Assembly (NCBI GenBank): GCA_037892935.1
Contig: JAYXKI010000002.1
Span: 2,976,001 to 3,040,000, forward strand
Reading direction: 5' to 3'
DNA length: 64,000 nt
DNA from: Phlebopus portentosus
Taxonomy: Eukaryota > Basidiomycota > Agaricomycetes > Boletales > Boletinellaceae
Part shown: positions 36,601-48,398 of the stretch, piece by piece
Numbering within the stretch: the first letter of the stretch is position 1
Layout of the letters: each line of letters begins with the position of its first letter
Program-made: the position numbers and the translations under genes
Notes under the pieces: generated by a model
Database searches by the model: none
What the model saw: the letters and a program-made list of their open reading frames with translations, nothing else
Told to the model about the DNA's origin: nothing

Positions 36601-38554
36601 AAAGAACGAAGAAAGTGGAGTAACAACTTCGTCGTTGAATTGATACCACTTCTTCATTCTGGAAAATTCAGCCTTAATCAGGTTTCCCTCTTTCCCATAT
36701 GAAAGACGTTATATACTGACTCTTGATTGTAAACCTGCGCTTCATAATGACCATGATAAGCGCTTGGCCCCTTGTGCAGGAGGACACCCCGAAGTTCATA
36801 GATTTCCGAACTGTTAACGTCGTCCGTTTCCATCTGATTAGGATCTGAAGATAGGAGGAAGGGCTTCATGTTCAAGTACGGCGGGAACTTAAGTGCAAGT
36901 TTGGACTTCTTTCTCTCGTATGTCGTAAGGTCGTAAACGAAACGAAGGAGAGAAATGTGAAGAACCGGTGGTAGACTTCGAATCTCAGTGTACCGAGTAG
37001 CGTTTTGAAGGCCCTCACAAACTGAGCATAGATACCTATAGTAAAGTCAGAGATAGAAAATAGTAATGATTATATGTCGCACTTATTATTCTCGTCCAGT
37101 CTCTCTGGCGCTAGAAGAGATGCAATGCGGTCTTCTAAAACACCATTTTTCTACGACTATTTGAACGATCAGAAGTCAAGGGCCTTTAAGGAAATACGCA
37201 CTTCAAGATTAACTTCAAGTTCAAGGAAGGACGTTTCTCGTTCTGACCGTGTCTTGCATTTGTCGCAGACGGTCGCATTGATCATTTTGCCTTCAAACTG
37301 GACATGACAGATAAGACCGAAGGTAAGCTTGATGGTGCTGCTACGTACCTGACTTGGCAGCAATGGGCGAAGTTCGGGATCACCCTGCTTCTTGAATTCG
37401 TCGTCGAGATGAGACATGAAAAGCTTTGAGAATCTTTGCATATGTTAATAGTGACAAACAAGGCGAGCATACGGAGGACCTCACTCCTGAGCATCCTGCT
37501 GTTCTGAAGTCCTCAATCGTAGACTCTCGACCAACTTTATCGGGTTGAAAACAGACAAGGATCCTTCTTGTAGGGCAGTGAAGGTGACCTGCAGCTGGAA
37601 AATCGGCGAGTCTTTGAATTTGAGTACATTGCTACCAGACGGTTGGCATCTGTATACACCAGAGCGGAAAGCTAAATCTTGAAACCAAACCTACAGTCCA
37701 TGAGTTATGTATATTTTGCAAGAAACGACATTCGTACTTGCAGAAAGGCGTTAGCGTAACAGGTGGCTCCAAGGTTCTAGTATTCATTGATTAAAAATCA
37801 GATAGGCTCAGTGGTCTGCAGTGTTTCACGCCTACCTTTAGTCCAACAGGATTCGCTCCCTTGGAAAGACTGTGTGGACTCTCGCGTCTAAGGTGCAGTC
37901 TCAGGTAGGTTTCTTGAGCCTTATCTATAAAATGAATGTTGATTAAACAGGTCGCATCGAAGTGGTGGAGCATTATACCTTCATCCTCCCATTTTTCCTG
38001 TCCGAGGTAGTTTAAACAGTAGGGATTGTCCCTACATCGTTTCTTTTCACAGGACACATCCTCATCTTCATCTGAAATAACAATGACGTCTTCCGAATCC
38101 TCTGAGTTGAGTACCGTTTGGTGAGGGAATGATTGACGACGCTTGGGCTTTGCGAATTTGTTTGGACATGGTCGCTTCGAACCTGGTACTACTAGTCCTG
38201 CTGCCCGCAAGCAATGATCACGGGTGATTTCTGAGACGTGTTTTACTTCCGTGCCAATCCAATTCCATCTGAGATCACATTCTGCAAGGAGTCTGTTCCG
38301 ATTCAATTTCTCGCCTGCCGAAAGACCCTTGGTTGTTGAAGTGACGTTCCGTTTCCGCTTTTCCCTCATTAAAAGCGAAAGATGCTCGGAGCAGAATATC
38401 TCAAAGCTAAGAGATGGTGGTTGAAAGACAAGTGGTTGCAGATGGGCTGAATTACCGTGTAGACAAGGCGCGCAGGTCACGTTCCTCGACGCGTTTCCCG
38501 CACAGATCAGAATCATTTTCTTAACCAGCTACACTCACCTGCCCGAGCTGGCAT
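33631..38554 (-). CDS. Ubiquitin carboxyl-terminal hydrolase, USP48 type, with C-terminal zinc finger
   Basis: A cysteine protease that removes ubiquitin. The Cys box NLGATCYANAFLQ has its catalytic Cys codon at 37759-37761. The His box LLHKGPSAYHGHYEAQVYN (near 36720-36790) supplies the catalytic His. QQDAQE-FSKLFMSHLDDEF and VCDKCKTRSE (zinc-binding) match USP48/UBP26. Next come a Lys/Arg-rich nuclear-type segment (RGRPAKRQKRTANSRR), DUSP-like repeats with LLCPH, VYCKHNNL and MLCDHGKLVL, and a ubiquitin-like region (VPTISQRLYYNGVELDD). Last is a RanBP2-type zinc finger (QCSLCTLYNPHNAKRCGAC). At least 15 introns are implied. The proposed start ATG overlaps the start of GAA1 on the other strand. 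Confidence 0.87.
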
Positions 38555-40996
38555 GGCTTTATCTCTCGCTGCTTTGAAAGCAAGGACTATAAATGCACTT
38601 GGCAGTATGAAAGATGCTCGCATTCGAAGGCGCCGCCTGCTTTCGTCCTTTCTAGCCCGGTGGACGCCTCAGATCTGGTGAGAGAGCCTAAAGTTGTCTT
38701 TTGCTTGCATCGCTGACGTTCACCCAGTGTACTACTGTATATCATCGGATATGCATGGCTCTTAATCCTTCCATCTAGCTTGTTGGGACGAGGCGTTTAC
38801 ATTGACGAAAATGCCCTCCAACCTGGCCAGGTCCGTACTCGGCATCAGCACTTGAACGTTGGACTGACGTTTTCGTTGACAGGTCAATACGTATTGGAAC
38901 TGGGCAGAAGTGCACCGTGCAGATCTATATTTGAATGGGCTTGAACAGCTACGAGACAGTAATGCAACTAGTATGGGGTGAGCTACCTTCTGTTTTCGAA
39001 TATAACTTCGTGACATGTGCAATCAGACGAGCTGAACACATAAAACGCGAATTTCAAAAACTGGGTTTACATGCAGCAGTCCAGCCTTATAACGTTACAA
39101 CGGCCAAGGAAGTAAGTTACTTCATCCCAGATCAGCGTGAGATACGGTTACATATTCACACCAGGTAATATCTGGTGTAAACTCATACGCAGTTTTCTCC
39201 GCACCTCGTACGTCTGGGACAGAAGCTATGATTCTCAGTGCTTCCTGGAGAAGCAGGATAGGAGATGGGACACTGAACCTGCGAGGTGTCGCAATTTTGC
39301 TAGCGCTAGCGTCGCATCTCAAACGTAGGTTTCTTATGTTCCCGCAAAGCATGACTCGAATCTCGCTCTCTCTATAGGATATTCGCATTGGGCGAAGGAC
39401 ATCGTCTTCGTCATTGGAGATGATCACTTGCCCGGAATGCAGGCCTGGCTATCTTCCTACCATGACGACATTCAATCAAGTGGGTAATCGTTAGCTGTGT
39501 TCCTTTCTTTCCTCCAGCCAGCTCACGTTGTTTGAGTAGACCTAGATACTCGACAGCTCGACCTCACGTCCGGTACGGTCTGGACAGCACTTAACATCGA
39601 TTATCCTGGGCATTCTTTTTCTCATCTTGGAATCTTCCATGGTACGTACATGCCCTACCTGACATCGTTCGAGTGTTGACCATCGGCTGCGATTCTAGAG
39701 GGTTTGAATGGAAGGCTACCAAACCAAGACCTTATCAACTCCTTTTCGATCATTGCGAGACATACTGGCGGAGTCCCAGTCGTCCTATACGACCATCTCG
39801 ATCCTAGAGACTCTGATGACCGGTCATATCCGCCATCGTGGGTACCGTCCATTGTCAGGACAAATCCAGTTCTGCTGGATTTCTCAATACGAATTCGAAA
39901 CATCGCTCGACACATGTATTATCAGGCGTCGGGAAAGGGCAGTGGCGTCCATGCTCTATATCATAAGTGAGAATTGTAAGAATGTTAAAGAGTTGCGCCG
40001 TGGTTGAAATGCGACAAAGGTACCGTATAGACGCAATCACAATATTCGCGGTCCCCGCTGAAGGTCCTCATGGCTTCTATACCATCGGAAAGTGAGCAGT
40101 AATTCTTGGCATTTATCGCCTGGCGTATTAATGTGCATTCAGGACCATCGAGTCAACGTTACGTACGATGAACAACCTCCTTGAACGTCTCCATGCTTCG
40201 TTCTTCTTTTACATATTAACGACACCCAAAACGTTCTTGAAGATCGGACATTACCTTCCGAGCGTCATTCTGATTAGTGTTGCCACAATTTTCAGTGGGT
40301 TACGCCGATGGGTTGATGCTGGGTGGCGCAAGGATATTCCAAACAAATTGTCGAAGGAGAACCCTTCCGAAGAGTGGATTTCACGCCGCCGGCCTGTGCT
40401 TGGCGCTCTCCTTGTCATGTTGGCCGCGCATGCTCTTGGAGCCTTGTTTTTCTTCATATCCTCGAAAGGATGGGCATTCTACGACGGACTTCTGAATCTA
40501 GGCTTCAGGCCTAGCTATGTCGTTATCGGAGTAAGAACTTTCCTACTTATACGTTCTGGAATTAGGTGCTGATGCATTACAGGCCGGAAAGCTCCTTGTT
40601 CTCTCAAATATATGTGTCTGGCTCTCCTCTCGCATAGAATCTGAGTCATCGCCTGACGTGGCGCCTTCATCCGTTGTCCTTCCAGCTCTGATTCTCTGCT
40701 TTGCATCAACAATTGTTTCTGTCATGTCATTACTAAATTTTTCACTTGCCGCATTGCTGTGTGGAATTCTTATTCTTCCGCTGACCATACTTTTACCGAC
40801 GCCATCTGATTCGCGACAGGCACGAGACGTGAAACATCTCATATTGGTTGCTCACTCCATGCTTGTGTTGACCCTTTCTGTGAACAGTTCTTCGTTATGG
40901 GATTGGAATGTGCTTGGAGTATGGTTCGCTCCGTTCATGTCGATTGTATGTGTTCCTATTTTGTTACAGGCTGCGGTTGCCTGTGCACTGCCATAA
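38553..40996 (+). CDS. GAA1: GPI transamidase subunit GAA1
   Basis: GAA1 belongs to the ER complex that attaches GPI anchors to proteins. A basic N-terminus (MKDARIRRRRLLSSFLARW) precedes a first membrane segment (VLLYIIGYAWLLILP). The luminal domain of M28-peptidase-like fold follows, with GRGVYIDENALQPGQVNTYW, FVIGDDHLPGMQAWLSSYH and ALNIDYPGHSF. The C-terminal third holds several membrane segments (ALLVMLAAHALGALFFFI; LLCGILILPLTILLP) and ends LLQAAVACALP. Length and layout fit fungal GAA1. The ATG at 38553 shares CATG with the opposing USP48 start. A second in-frame ATG near 38606 would also give a sensible protein. Confidence 0.88.
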
Positions 40997-41752
40997 ATAG
41001 TCGACATGTAATGGGAAAGGTTTTAATGCGCCTGTTTGTTTTTGCACTTCTCGCTGACTTCTCTGAAACGTCCCCCTGCAATGACCCTCTTAAAGGCCCG
41101 ATACAGGCAACTCGTACACATTCCAGAACAATGTGATTGATACCACAGGGTATCGCTTGCGCTTTCGTGATTCGAAATAAAACGAAGACACTCCGTTATC
41201 GACCCAGTTTTCTTGATGGAACCTTGGCTGAACTACCGAATCTATACGATCTCCTTTCAAATAAATTAATTGAGTAGTTTTTCAAATCGAAATTAAAGAA
41301 GGTATGTTTCTGTATTTCTAAGGCGCGGATGGAAGCGTCTACCGGTAAGCGAAATGTCTTTTGCCCTTCTTCCGTCGCCATCCCTGAGCCGATATCCACC
41401 AATAGAGTAGGTCCTCTACTAGAGGTCCATAACCTCATAGAACGACTCCTGTGAGAGAGAAACCAGTTCCACTCGACTCCGAATCTCGCGGCTTCTTCCT
41501 TTCCCTTGAATCTTCTAACGGTTAATGCTGTTTTAGTCGTGTCCAAATAACACTTGGAGCCTGCCCTAAACAAGTTTATCACGTGATTTTACTGGCAGCT
41601 CTGCAGCTACAGGCAGGTACTGGCAGGTTTCCATTTTCTCCTACTCCGATCCAGGGCGCGGGCCGCATTTCGTTAAGTATTATAATTTGGCTCTGTGGAT
41701 TTAATCTATCTACTTGGGCCGTCCACTCGTTTACGATATACTTTTTTCAAAA
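40997..41752. other. Intergenic region, 756 bp
   Basis: It lies between two plus-strand genes. A minus-strand frame at 41196-41582 has no recognisable features. No repeats or RNA genes seen. Confidence 0.5.
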
Positions 41753-43442
41753 ATGGCACCCTCCGCCTCTTTCCTCAATCGTGCCACTTCTCTGAAATCT
41801 GACTCGATACTCGGGAATGACGGGTCCGACAAACACCCAAAGATTCCGGGCCAAAACATCATCTCTGGCAAAAGTAAAGGAGAAACGGGAAAACCTCATG
41901 CTAGTAATGCTGTCGACGAGGTTCAGGCAACTTCTATCCCAGTCCCTATTCCTGCAGATTCTGCTTCCGCAATCAGCACAGCTGTACGTACTACGCTCAC
42001 TATCCCTCCCACATTCTCTTTGGCATCAAACACGGCTAGCACTATCTCAGGTTCTGGCGCCTACTGTAAGCTCTCATGTCCCTTTAACTACGACGGTCTG
42101 GATTCCTGCACCCTCAATGCCATCTGGCACAACTGGTGAGCTGGAGTCTGGGTCAGCACCCACTTCCTCGCCTGGTTCTTCTGGTCACTTGCCGACGTAT
42201 GGTGTCATTCTAGTTGCTTCTGGATCCGTCGCGTTAGCTTTGGCTGCTTTTCTAATGTTCAGATGCTTTCTGCGTCGTCGCAGACATGTAGAGCGTCCTA
42301 GACCTTCTGCCCCGATCCTCCAGGAATCCCCGCTCTTCGGCGGAAAGGAACGCCTCTCTCGGGGAATCTGGTCAGATCCTTCCTTTAATAACCTCTTCGC
42401 TTCACACGCCAAGCCCGAGAAAGGACAAGGCTGGAGGCCGTTGAGCGGAGGTAAAGAAATCATTTCTGAAAGACCGAACAACAAGAGACAATCAGTTTAT
42501 GCCGGTGCAAATCTCGGCGTAGTCCCCGCTCCGGTATCGCCAGCTTCGGTATATACCGCAGCGGCACCAGCCACTGGTGTCGGGGTCGCTTTGGAATTCC
42601 CTGTTCCACCACAGTCAATGAAGGGGTTTACTCAACCGCTTAACGTCAAGGACAAAGTATCGGAAGGAAAGACTGTGCGCCGGAGATCAGTGGCTACTTC
42701 ATTGTATGGCACAACGGAGATTGGTTCTCCGATGCTCACGGATGCAACGACCGCTATTACCTATCACGCGTCACGTCCAGCTCCTACTCCAGGAAATTCG
42801 AGGCCCGCTTTGAAGCCTTCAGGTTCCTCTCGTGACAATACTCAAAGGCCCAGCCGTAAGAATGTTCCCTCACGCAATTCTCAAGGATCGCTCTATCGCA
42901 CTCCGTCAGCGTCGCGAGGGCGCGAGAAGGAAGAACCGTTCCCATATACGATACCATCCGTAAAGAGTCAGGAAAGGCGAGTCCGCGATACAAAGGCACT
43001 GACCTCTGCTCTCGGACTAGGCTCACCTCCCCCTCCATCGTCGTGCTTCTCGCCCGTATCGATCTATCCGGATGATTCCCTCTCGGTCGCGCATGGCCGA
43101 GACTATACACGACCACCTTCTGAGGCACCTCCGTCGGAACTTCCAAGCCCATCGGCCACACATGCTGCACTTGGAGATCTGATGCTTCAAGACTTTCCCT
43201 CTGCTGCAACGTTCAATTCCCTGCGTTCCGGAGATCCCTTTGCAGGCGAACCAGCAGTAAAGAAGAGTGCAAAAAGTCGTATCAATGATAGGCCACCTCG
43301 TGTACCATCGCCTCCGCCTTTGCCTTCCCTGTCTCAGATGGCTTTAGCGAATGCGGACCCAGACTATCACAGCCCAACTTACAGCATTTACGGTCTGTAC
43401 GAGGCACAACGGAAGAGTAAGAGAAGCTCAATGGGCAAATGA
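41753..43442 (+). CDS. Single-pass membrane protein with Ser/Thr-rich ectodomain and long cytoplasmic tail
   Basis: Two exons, 41753-42065 and 42157-43442, sum to 1,599 nt (532 residues). The N-terminal 110 residues are Ser/Thr-rich (AVRTTLTIPPTFSLASNTAS), likely O-glycosylated. A single membrane segment (TYGVILVASGSVALALAAFL) is followed by FRCFLRRRRHVE, a stop-transfer charge cluster. The 370-residue tail is Ser/Pro/Arg-rich and disordered (RPSRKNVPSRNSQGSLYRT; PPSEAPPSELPSPSATH). The layout resembles fungal cell-wall stress sensors (Mid2-like), but there is no clear signal peptide and no cysteine-rich head. Function unknown. Confidence 0.75.
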
Positions 43443-43734
43443 ACAGAAGCCCCCCTCCCCTCTACTGGACAAGGACATTTCACATATAGTTTCGACTTTT
43501 GATTCGTAGCTACAGAACGTAATGTATTGATATCAGAGATCTATATTCATGGGCACAATTCCCTTAATTCGCACAAAAGACAACAACTATTAGTCCGCGC
43601 CAAAAGCAAGATCAATCCGATGCGATATTGTACAATGTGGTGAGAACAATGGTGTTGAAGTGGAAAGCTGCAGCGATTAATCCTCGGAAGTCCAGCTGGA
43701 TATCACCAAGCTGACCCTTGATAAGTCGGAGATA

Positions 43735-45432
43735 TCAACTCGTCCTACGGCGCATCTTTCTCCATGACGGGAGTTTTCGCATGAACCGGTGAATGCGCAC
43801 GGGATGATGTTCTTCCCTACTATCTGCACCTATCAGTGTGCCTGACGGGACGGATGGAAGGGCCTCCGACGCCATTGATGCAGCTTCTAACGCCCTTAAT
43901 TCCTCACGCTCTTTCTCTTCGTTCTGGATTTCCGCAACCAGGCCAGCGAGCTCTGCCTGTAGGGCCGCTTCGTCCTCGGATTCAGCCCCTGTCTGGATGC
44001 CAGTACGAATGGCCTCATCGACCTCTCGCTGTTCAGCAGAGGCCTCGGCCATGGCGTCCATAGTTGCGTCAATCTTCTCCCGTTGAAGTGACGGGTGCGA
44101 AAGTATGGCGCGAAGCGTCGCGGTAGAAGATTCGTACTGTTTCATAATCTACCGAGGCGTTCAGATCAGTTATCTCGCTTAAAAGAGTTAGGATCTTAAA
44201 GTTCAAGCATACCTCGACGTCCTGAGCGGCAGCCTCCACCTGGAATAAAGTGGACTGGAGAATCTCTAATGAACCGAGCCGTTTCCCCAGAAGCTCTTCG
44301 TAAAGTTTGCGAGACTTCAGGTGCGTCATTGCGAGTTCCTTAAGGTTCCCGCCAAGACATTCCTTGATCTTCTGAGTCTTTCTGAAGATGTCAGAAAGCA
44401 AGACTAGAATGAACTAAAAATAGAGACGGAACAGATCGTACGGCACATACTCAGTTATTCTTCTATTGAGAAGTTCAACTTGTTGCTCCAGGTTCTCCAC
44501 GGCGGTTTTCAGCTCCAGTATCCCTCGGTCTAGGCTGGTGATCACCCTTGGTACCTCTGGGTTCGAAGAATCAACTACCTTGATCACCTGGGGTAACGAA
44601 GGTTATGAAATTTGTAATTGAGGTAGGAAGCAAATCACTCACTTCCTCGTCAGTAACGATGATCTTTCTGTCCCGCTCTAGAAATCTGACTAGAACTCGT
44701 AAGTCGAACTCTGATAATGCAATCCCTTCTAGCACAGCGCCCATCTGACCGAATTGCCGTCTGAAGGCCTGGAAGGAATACAAAGAGTCGGCAGGCGACA
44801 GAGTAACGTTTTGCCGCAAAAGATCCGTCACGGCATCTGCAGCTTTCTCCACGTTTTGCAGCACGACATACTTTCCCTTCAGCTTCTTCCATAGGGATGT
44901 CTCTGACTCGACGCTCTCCGAATCTACCAGACTAAGTTGTTCCAAAGCCCACCATAGTGGCTTTCCCAGCGCGTACGACGCAGCTCTATAGGCTAACGAT
45001 CCTCGATAGTACACAGAAGTCGTGGAGTTCATGAATTCGTCGAGTGGAATTAGCGAAAGATTATCCCGAAGTTCAGACTTTCCTAGCGAGAACCCTTGAG
45101 GATAGAACGGAAGACGGAAGTATTTCAGTACGTACGATAACTGCTGCGAGCCCAAGAGGCTTTCCGACACCCTCAAGCCGTAGAGTCTCTACGAGTTCCG
45201 GACTGGCATGTAATATCAATGTATCGGATGTGCCAACTTGCAGCCCGTGTGCTGCAAGTGTACCCAGAGTTCTTTTCCACCATTCAACATTGGAAGTGTA
45301 AGCTGCTGGGTTGGAGGTCTTTTGCCGAGTGATATCCGAGTACAGGGATTTTAATCTTGCTTTTGAGACAGACGAGAATAACGAAAGTTCCGTGAGTTTG
45401 GGATTTCCCTTCCTCGCAGGTGAGGAGGACAT
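43735..45432 (-). CDS. CHM7: CHMP7/Chm7, ESCRT-III family protein
   Basis: Chm7 recruits ESCRT-III to the inner nuclear membrane to seal holes and remove faulty pores. Five exons fit: 45432-45132, 45094-44643, 44587-44451, 44381-44213, 44148-43735; 1,473 nt, 490 residues. The N-terminal half has winged-helix-like text (LRDNLSLIPLDEFMNS; ALEQLSLVDSESVESETSLW) as in CHMP7. The C-terminal half is a Snf7 domain with coiled coils (LKTAVENLEQQVELLNRRIT; QKIKECLGGNLKELAMTHLK). The C-terminus is acidic and then basic (RIHRFMRKLPSWRKMRRRTS), unusual beside the MIM motif common in other CHMPs. Confidence 0.87.
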
Positions 45433-45583
45433 GCTGAACTAGAGGAAAACGAGAATGAGGCTGAGGACACAGTCATGGCACGTGGACGTATAAGGCCTGA
45501 AATTCTCACGAGCGTCGATCAAACTTTAGTAGTAGGAATTGACCGAGCACTTTCACTTCAAACTGCTCTCTCTGAGCCTAGTC

Positions 45584-46032
45584 ATGGAAGATTCATCTTT
45601 ATCTGGTACCAAAAATGATACCCGTGGAGCTCTTCTTTATGAATTCTCGTCGGCGATGATGTATTTTGGGTTCAATCGGTGTTCACCACAGCAGGTATGC
45701 GAACAATTAGGACAAGGACAACATGTGGTTTTTATGGACGAGAAATGATGCGCCAGCACGCCTATCGCTGACCGACGAACCGACAAATGCCAATGGTTAT
45801 CTCGAGTATGCTCATGATGCTGCGTATAGCTCAACTGTTCTCGCGCCACTGCGCTCAGGGGACACTTTATCGTCTGATTACCGCGAAAGTTCTGTCCTTG
45901 CTCCCACTCCTTGCGACTGTGGCTTCACACATCGGGGACCACGCGAACGAAACCTTATACCTGGATTGGCACTTCGGAGATTCTATGCCTTCCTTCCGCT
46001 GTCTAAGCTATTCGCCAAGTCTATCTCTATAA
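45584..46032 (+). CDS. Doubtful small protein, unknown
   Basis: An ATG at 45584 begins MEDSSLSGTKNDTRGALLYE, runs to SPQQ and meets a donor-like GTATGC (45695). Downstream frames to about 46032 or 46145 could supply further exons. I found no join with clear support and recognise nothing. It may be spurious. Confidence 0.2.
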
Positions 46033-46597
46033 CCTCCTCACGTCCATTTGGTAGAAAGCGGTGGAATCGAAATATCATTCTGATGACTTGTCTCCGGTGT
46101 CTCCTGGACACCGACCGTCGTGGGCGTTGGTCTAGGTGGCTATAAGATAATATCTCCTTGATGTTTTCTCCGCTCAATATCCGCACATGCTTCCTCGGGA
46201 CGTGAGGTATGATGTTCCTGCGACAGGACATGCGAATTAGCGAATAAGAGCTTTCAGCGATGTACCTTCTCTCGATAAATTTCAGCCGATGCCCGGAACG
46301 TAATCGCTGCCAAGAGAGTTCGTGCCTATATGCGTATGGTCGTTGATTCCACACGTGAGGTAGGTTTGTTCAAACGAAGAAATATCTCGGAAGAAAATGT
46401 TTTCTCCTCATGATCGAGGTGAGATCTGTAACTCCCGTTCTCTTCGCAGGGGATTATTTCCCTGTCACCGCCGCTTTAACTGCGTCGCTTATCCATGGAA
46501 GCATTCAGGGTGAGTATCATTTGCGAATTTTCCAACCTGTTTTGTGAATGTATTGAGTTTACTCTACTGGTAGTTCATGCTGTAAATGGTATTGACT

Positions 46598-46612
46598 CCA
46601 GTATAAAAAGGG
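46598..46612 (+). promoter_or_regulatory. TATA box of the isocitrate-lyase-type gene
   Basis: AGTATAAAAAGGG lies about 110 bp before the start codon at 46712. Pyrimidine-rich stretches follow, typical of highly expressed fungal genes. Confidence 0.55.
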
Positions 46613-46711
46613 ACCCACAAGCAGCATCGTTCAAGCAGCGATAGTTATCAAACGTCTCCCAGATCACTTTCTTCACTGTCTTAGCTTCCTGTCATCCCAA
46701 CCTCAGTCACT

Positions 46712-48033
46712 ATGATCTACTCTGGCAAGGAGTCTCAGACCGTATCCAATGGCCATGAAAATGGCGCAATTACTGTACAGACATCAGCTCCCGCTACTGT
46801 ACCCGCCCCGGTCCTCACCAGAGAGATTTCGATGTGGACAGAAGGCTCTACTCCCGAGACCCCCTCTTCACCGGTTGATTCTGTTCCAGGCGTTTACTAC
46901 AATTCCCGTCTTGACCCGAAGAACTTCGTAGAAGGCCCTCTTTCTCCTAACCCAGCCACTCGCCTTCGCCAGATGCTTGCGAGGCCTGGTATTGTTGTGA
47001 GTGATTTGATACTAGTCTACCTAGTTCTTCTACAAATCTATGTGGTATTGAACTCTTTCGCAGATTGCTCCGGGCATTTGCGATGGTATCAGTGCTCGCT
47101 GCGCTCTTGAAGCGGGCTTCGACTGCTTATACCAGAGGTTAGTGATAACAAGAAGCCTTCTCAATTTGTAGAATCTGAAAAAGACTTTCGTCTTGCTGTT
47201 ACTAGTGGTGCTGCTACGACTGCCTCCCGGCTCGGCATGCCGGATCTAGCTGTTGCGACTCTGAATGACTTCGCTGAGGCTGCGCAGATGGTATGCGGAA
47301 TCAGCCCTTCCACGCCCGTCATCGCCGACGCCGATACTGGCTTCGGTGGCCCCATCAACGTTGCCCGAACGGTATACAAGTACCACCGGGCCGGCGTTGC
47401 TGCCATGCACATTGAGGATCAGGTACAGACGAAGCGCTGTGGCCACCTAATGGGAAAGCAAGTCGTCTCGCGTGAAGAGTTCGTCACACGCATCCGTGCT
47501 GCGGTAATCGCACGCGATTCGATTCCCGGCGGCTCGGACTTTGTGATCATCGGCCGCACAGACTCGGCGCAGGTGCTTGGCATGGACGAGGCTGTCGCTC
47601 GTTTAAAACTTGCCTCTGATGCTGGCGCAGATGTGTGCTTCATTGAGGGTGTCAAGACGCAGGAGCTCCTTGAGAAGACCGTGCAGGCGCTGGCGCCAAA
47701 GCCTGTCCTCGTCAACGTCATTTCTGGAGGTCTCACGCCATCCTTCACATGCAAGGAGGCTGAGGCAATGGGCGCAAAGATCATCAGTAAGCTCCACCTA
47801 ATGCCGATTCTAGGATTCACATTATTCATCATTTCTTTCCAGTCTTTTCTCTCGTTTCCTGCGTCGCTGCAGTGCACGGTATCCGCGCTGCGATGGCCTC
47901 GTTGAAAAAGACTGGCACAGACTTCACGTCCGCGCAGGGCATGGATCCGAAAGCCTTCTTTGAGGTGATGGGTCTCCAAGAAGTTATTGATCTCGATGCC
48001 GCAGCTGGTGGAAAGGCTTTTGAGCAGGTGTAA
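46712..48033 (+). CDS. Isocitrate lyase/PEP mutase superfamily enzyme (possibly oxaloacetate hydrolase-like)
   Basis: Four exons (46712-46996, 47064-47137, 47206-47786, 47843-48033) total 1,131 nt, 376 residues. After a Ser/Thr/Pro-rich N-terminal stretch of about 90 residues comes the barrel: DGISARCALEAGFDCLYQSG, the metal-binding DADTGFGGPINVARTV, HIEDQVQTKRCGHLMGK with the active-site Cys loop, and VSREEFVTRIRAAV. The family includes 2-methylisocitrate lyase, oxaloacetate acetylhydrolase and PEP mutase. Oxaloacetate hydrolases are common in wood- and litter-decay fungi and make oxalate, but the specificity residues cannot be assigned here. No peroxisomal or clear mitochondrial targeting signal. 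Confidence 0.88.
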
Positions 48034-48398
48034 AATAATTTCTTTCACGTCATGTAAACATCGAGCGAAATTTCATTTAGATTTCTGTATACATAGAATG
48101 TACTATCATTTTCTGTAATGGGCTTTGGCATTTTTCGCTATTCTCTAATAAACAACCAAAATTTGTTTATCAATGTTTGTTGTTGCTGTGTAATTCACGC
48201 GACTCTTACATAATCAGGCGTTATTTTGTTGCCCTCTTCTTCTCCTGACCTGACTTCTTTACCAACCACTTTCATCAGGCATCCTCTTGCGCGCTACGCG
48301 CTCTGCGTGACAATTGAATTGCACTCAGATCTGTCTGGAACTACCTCTGATACTTTTTTTTCATCCTCGAGGCACTGAGGTTGCTGTCAGAACTTGAG
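48034..48398. other. Intergenic region, 365 bp
   Basis: Terminator region of the preceding gene and promoter of the chromodomain gene; AT-rich with AATAAA-like text near 48148. Nothing else seen. Confidence 0.5.

Larger units (their letters stand above)
45433..46711. other. Intergenic region, 1.28 kb, possible small gene
   Basis: Apart from a doubtful small gene starting at 45584, no features are visible. The last 100 bp before 46712 include a TATA-like AGTATAAAAAGG (near 46600), a good promoter for the isocitrate-lyase-type gene. Confidence 0.5.

Noticed and set aside
41817..42156. The long plus-strand frame beginning at 41817 as the start of the membrane protein
   Set aside because: Its first 110 codons are in the wrong frame relative to the Ser/Thr-rich exon from 41753. 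A GT-AG intron (42066-42156) joins the two and gives a length divisible by three.
45723..46145. A 140-codon frame as an independent gene
   Set aside because: It has no start context or family features and overlaps another equally plausible frame; kept only as part of a doubtful small gene.
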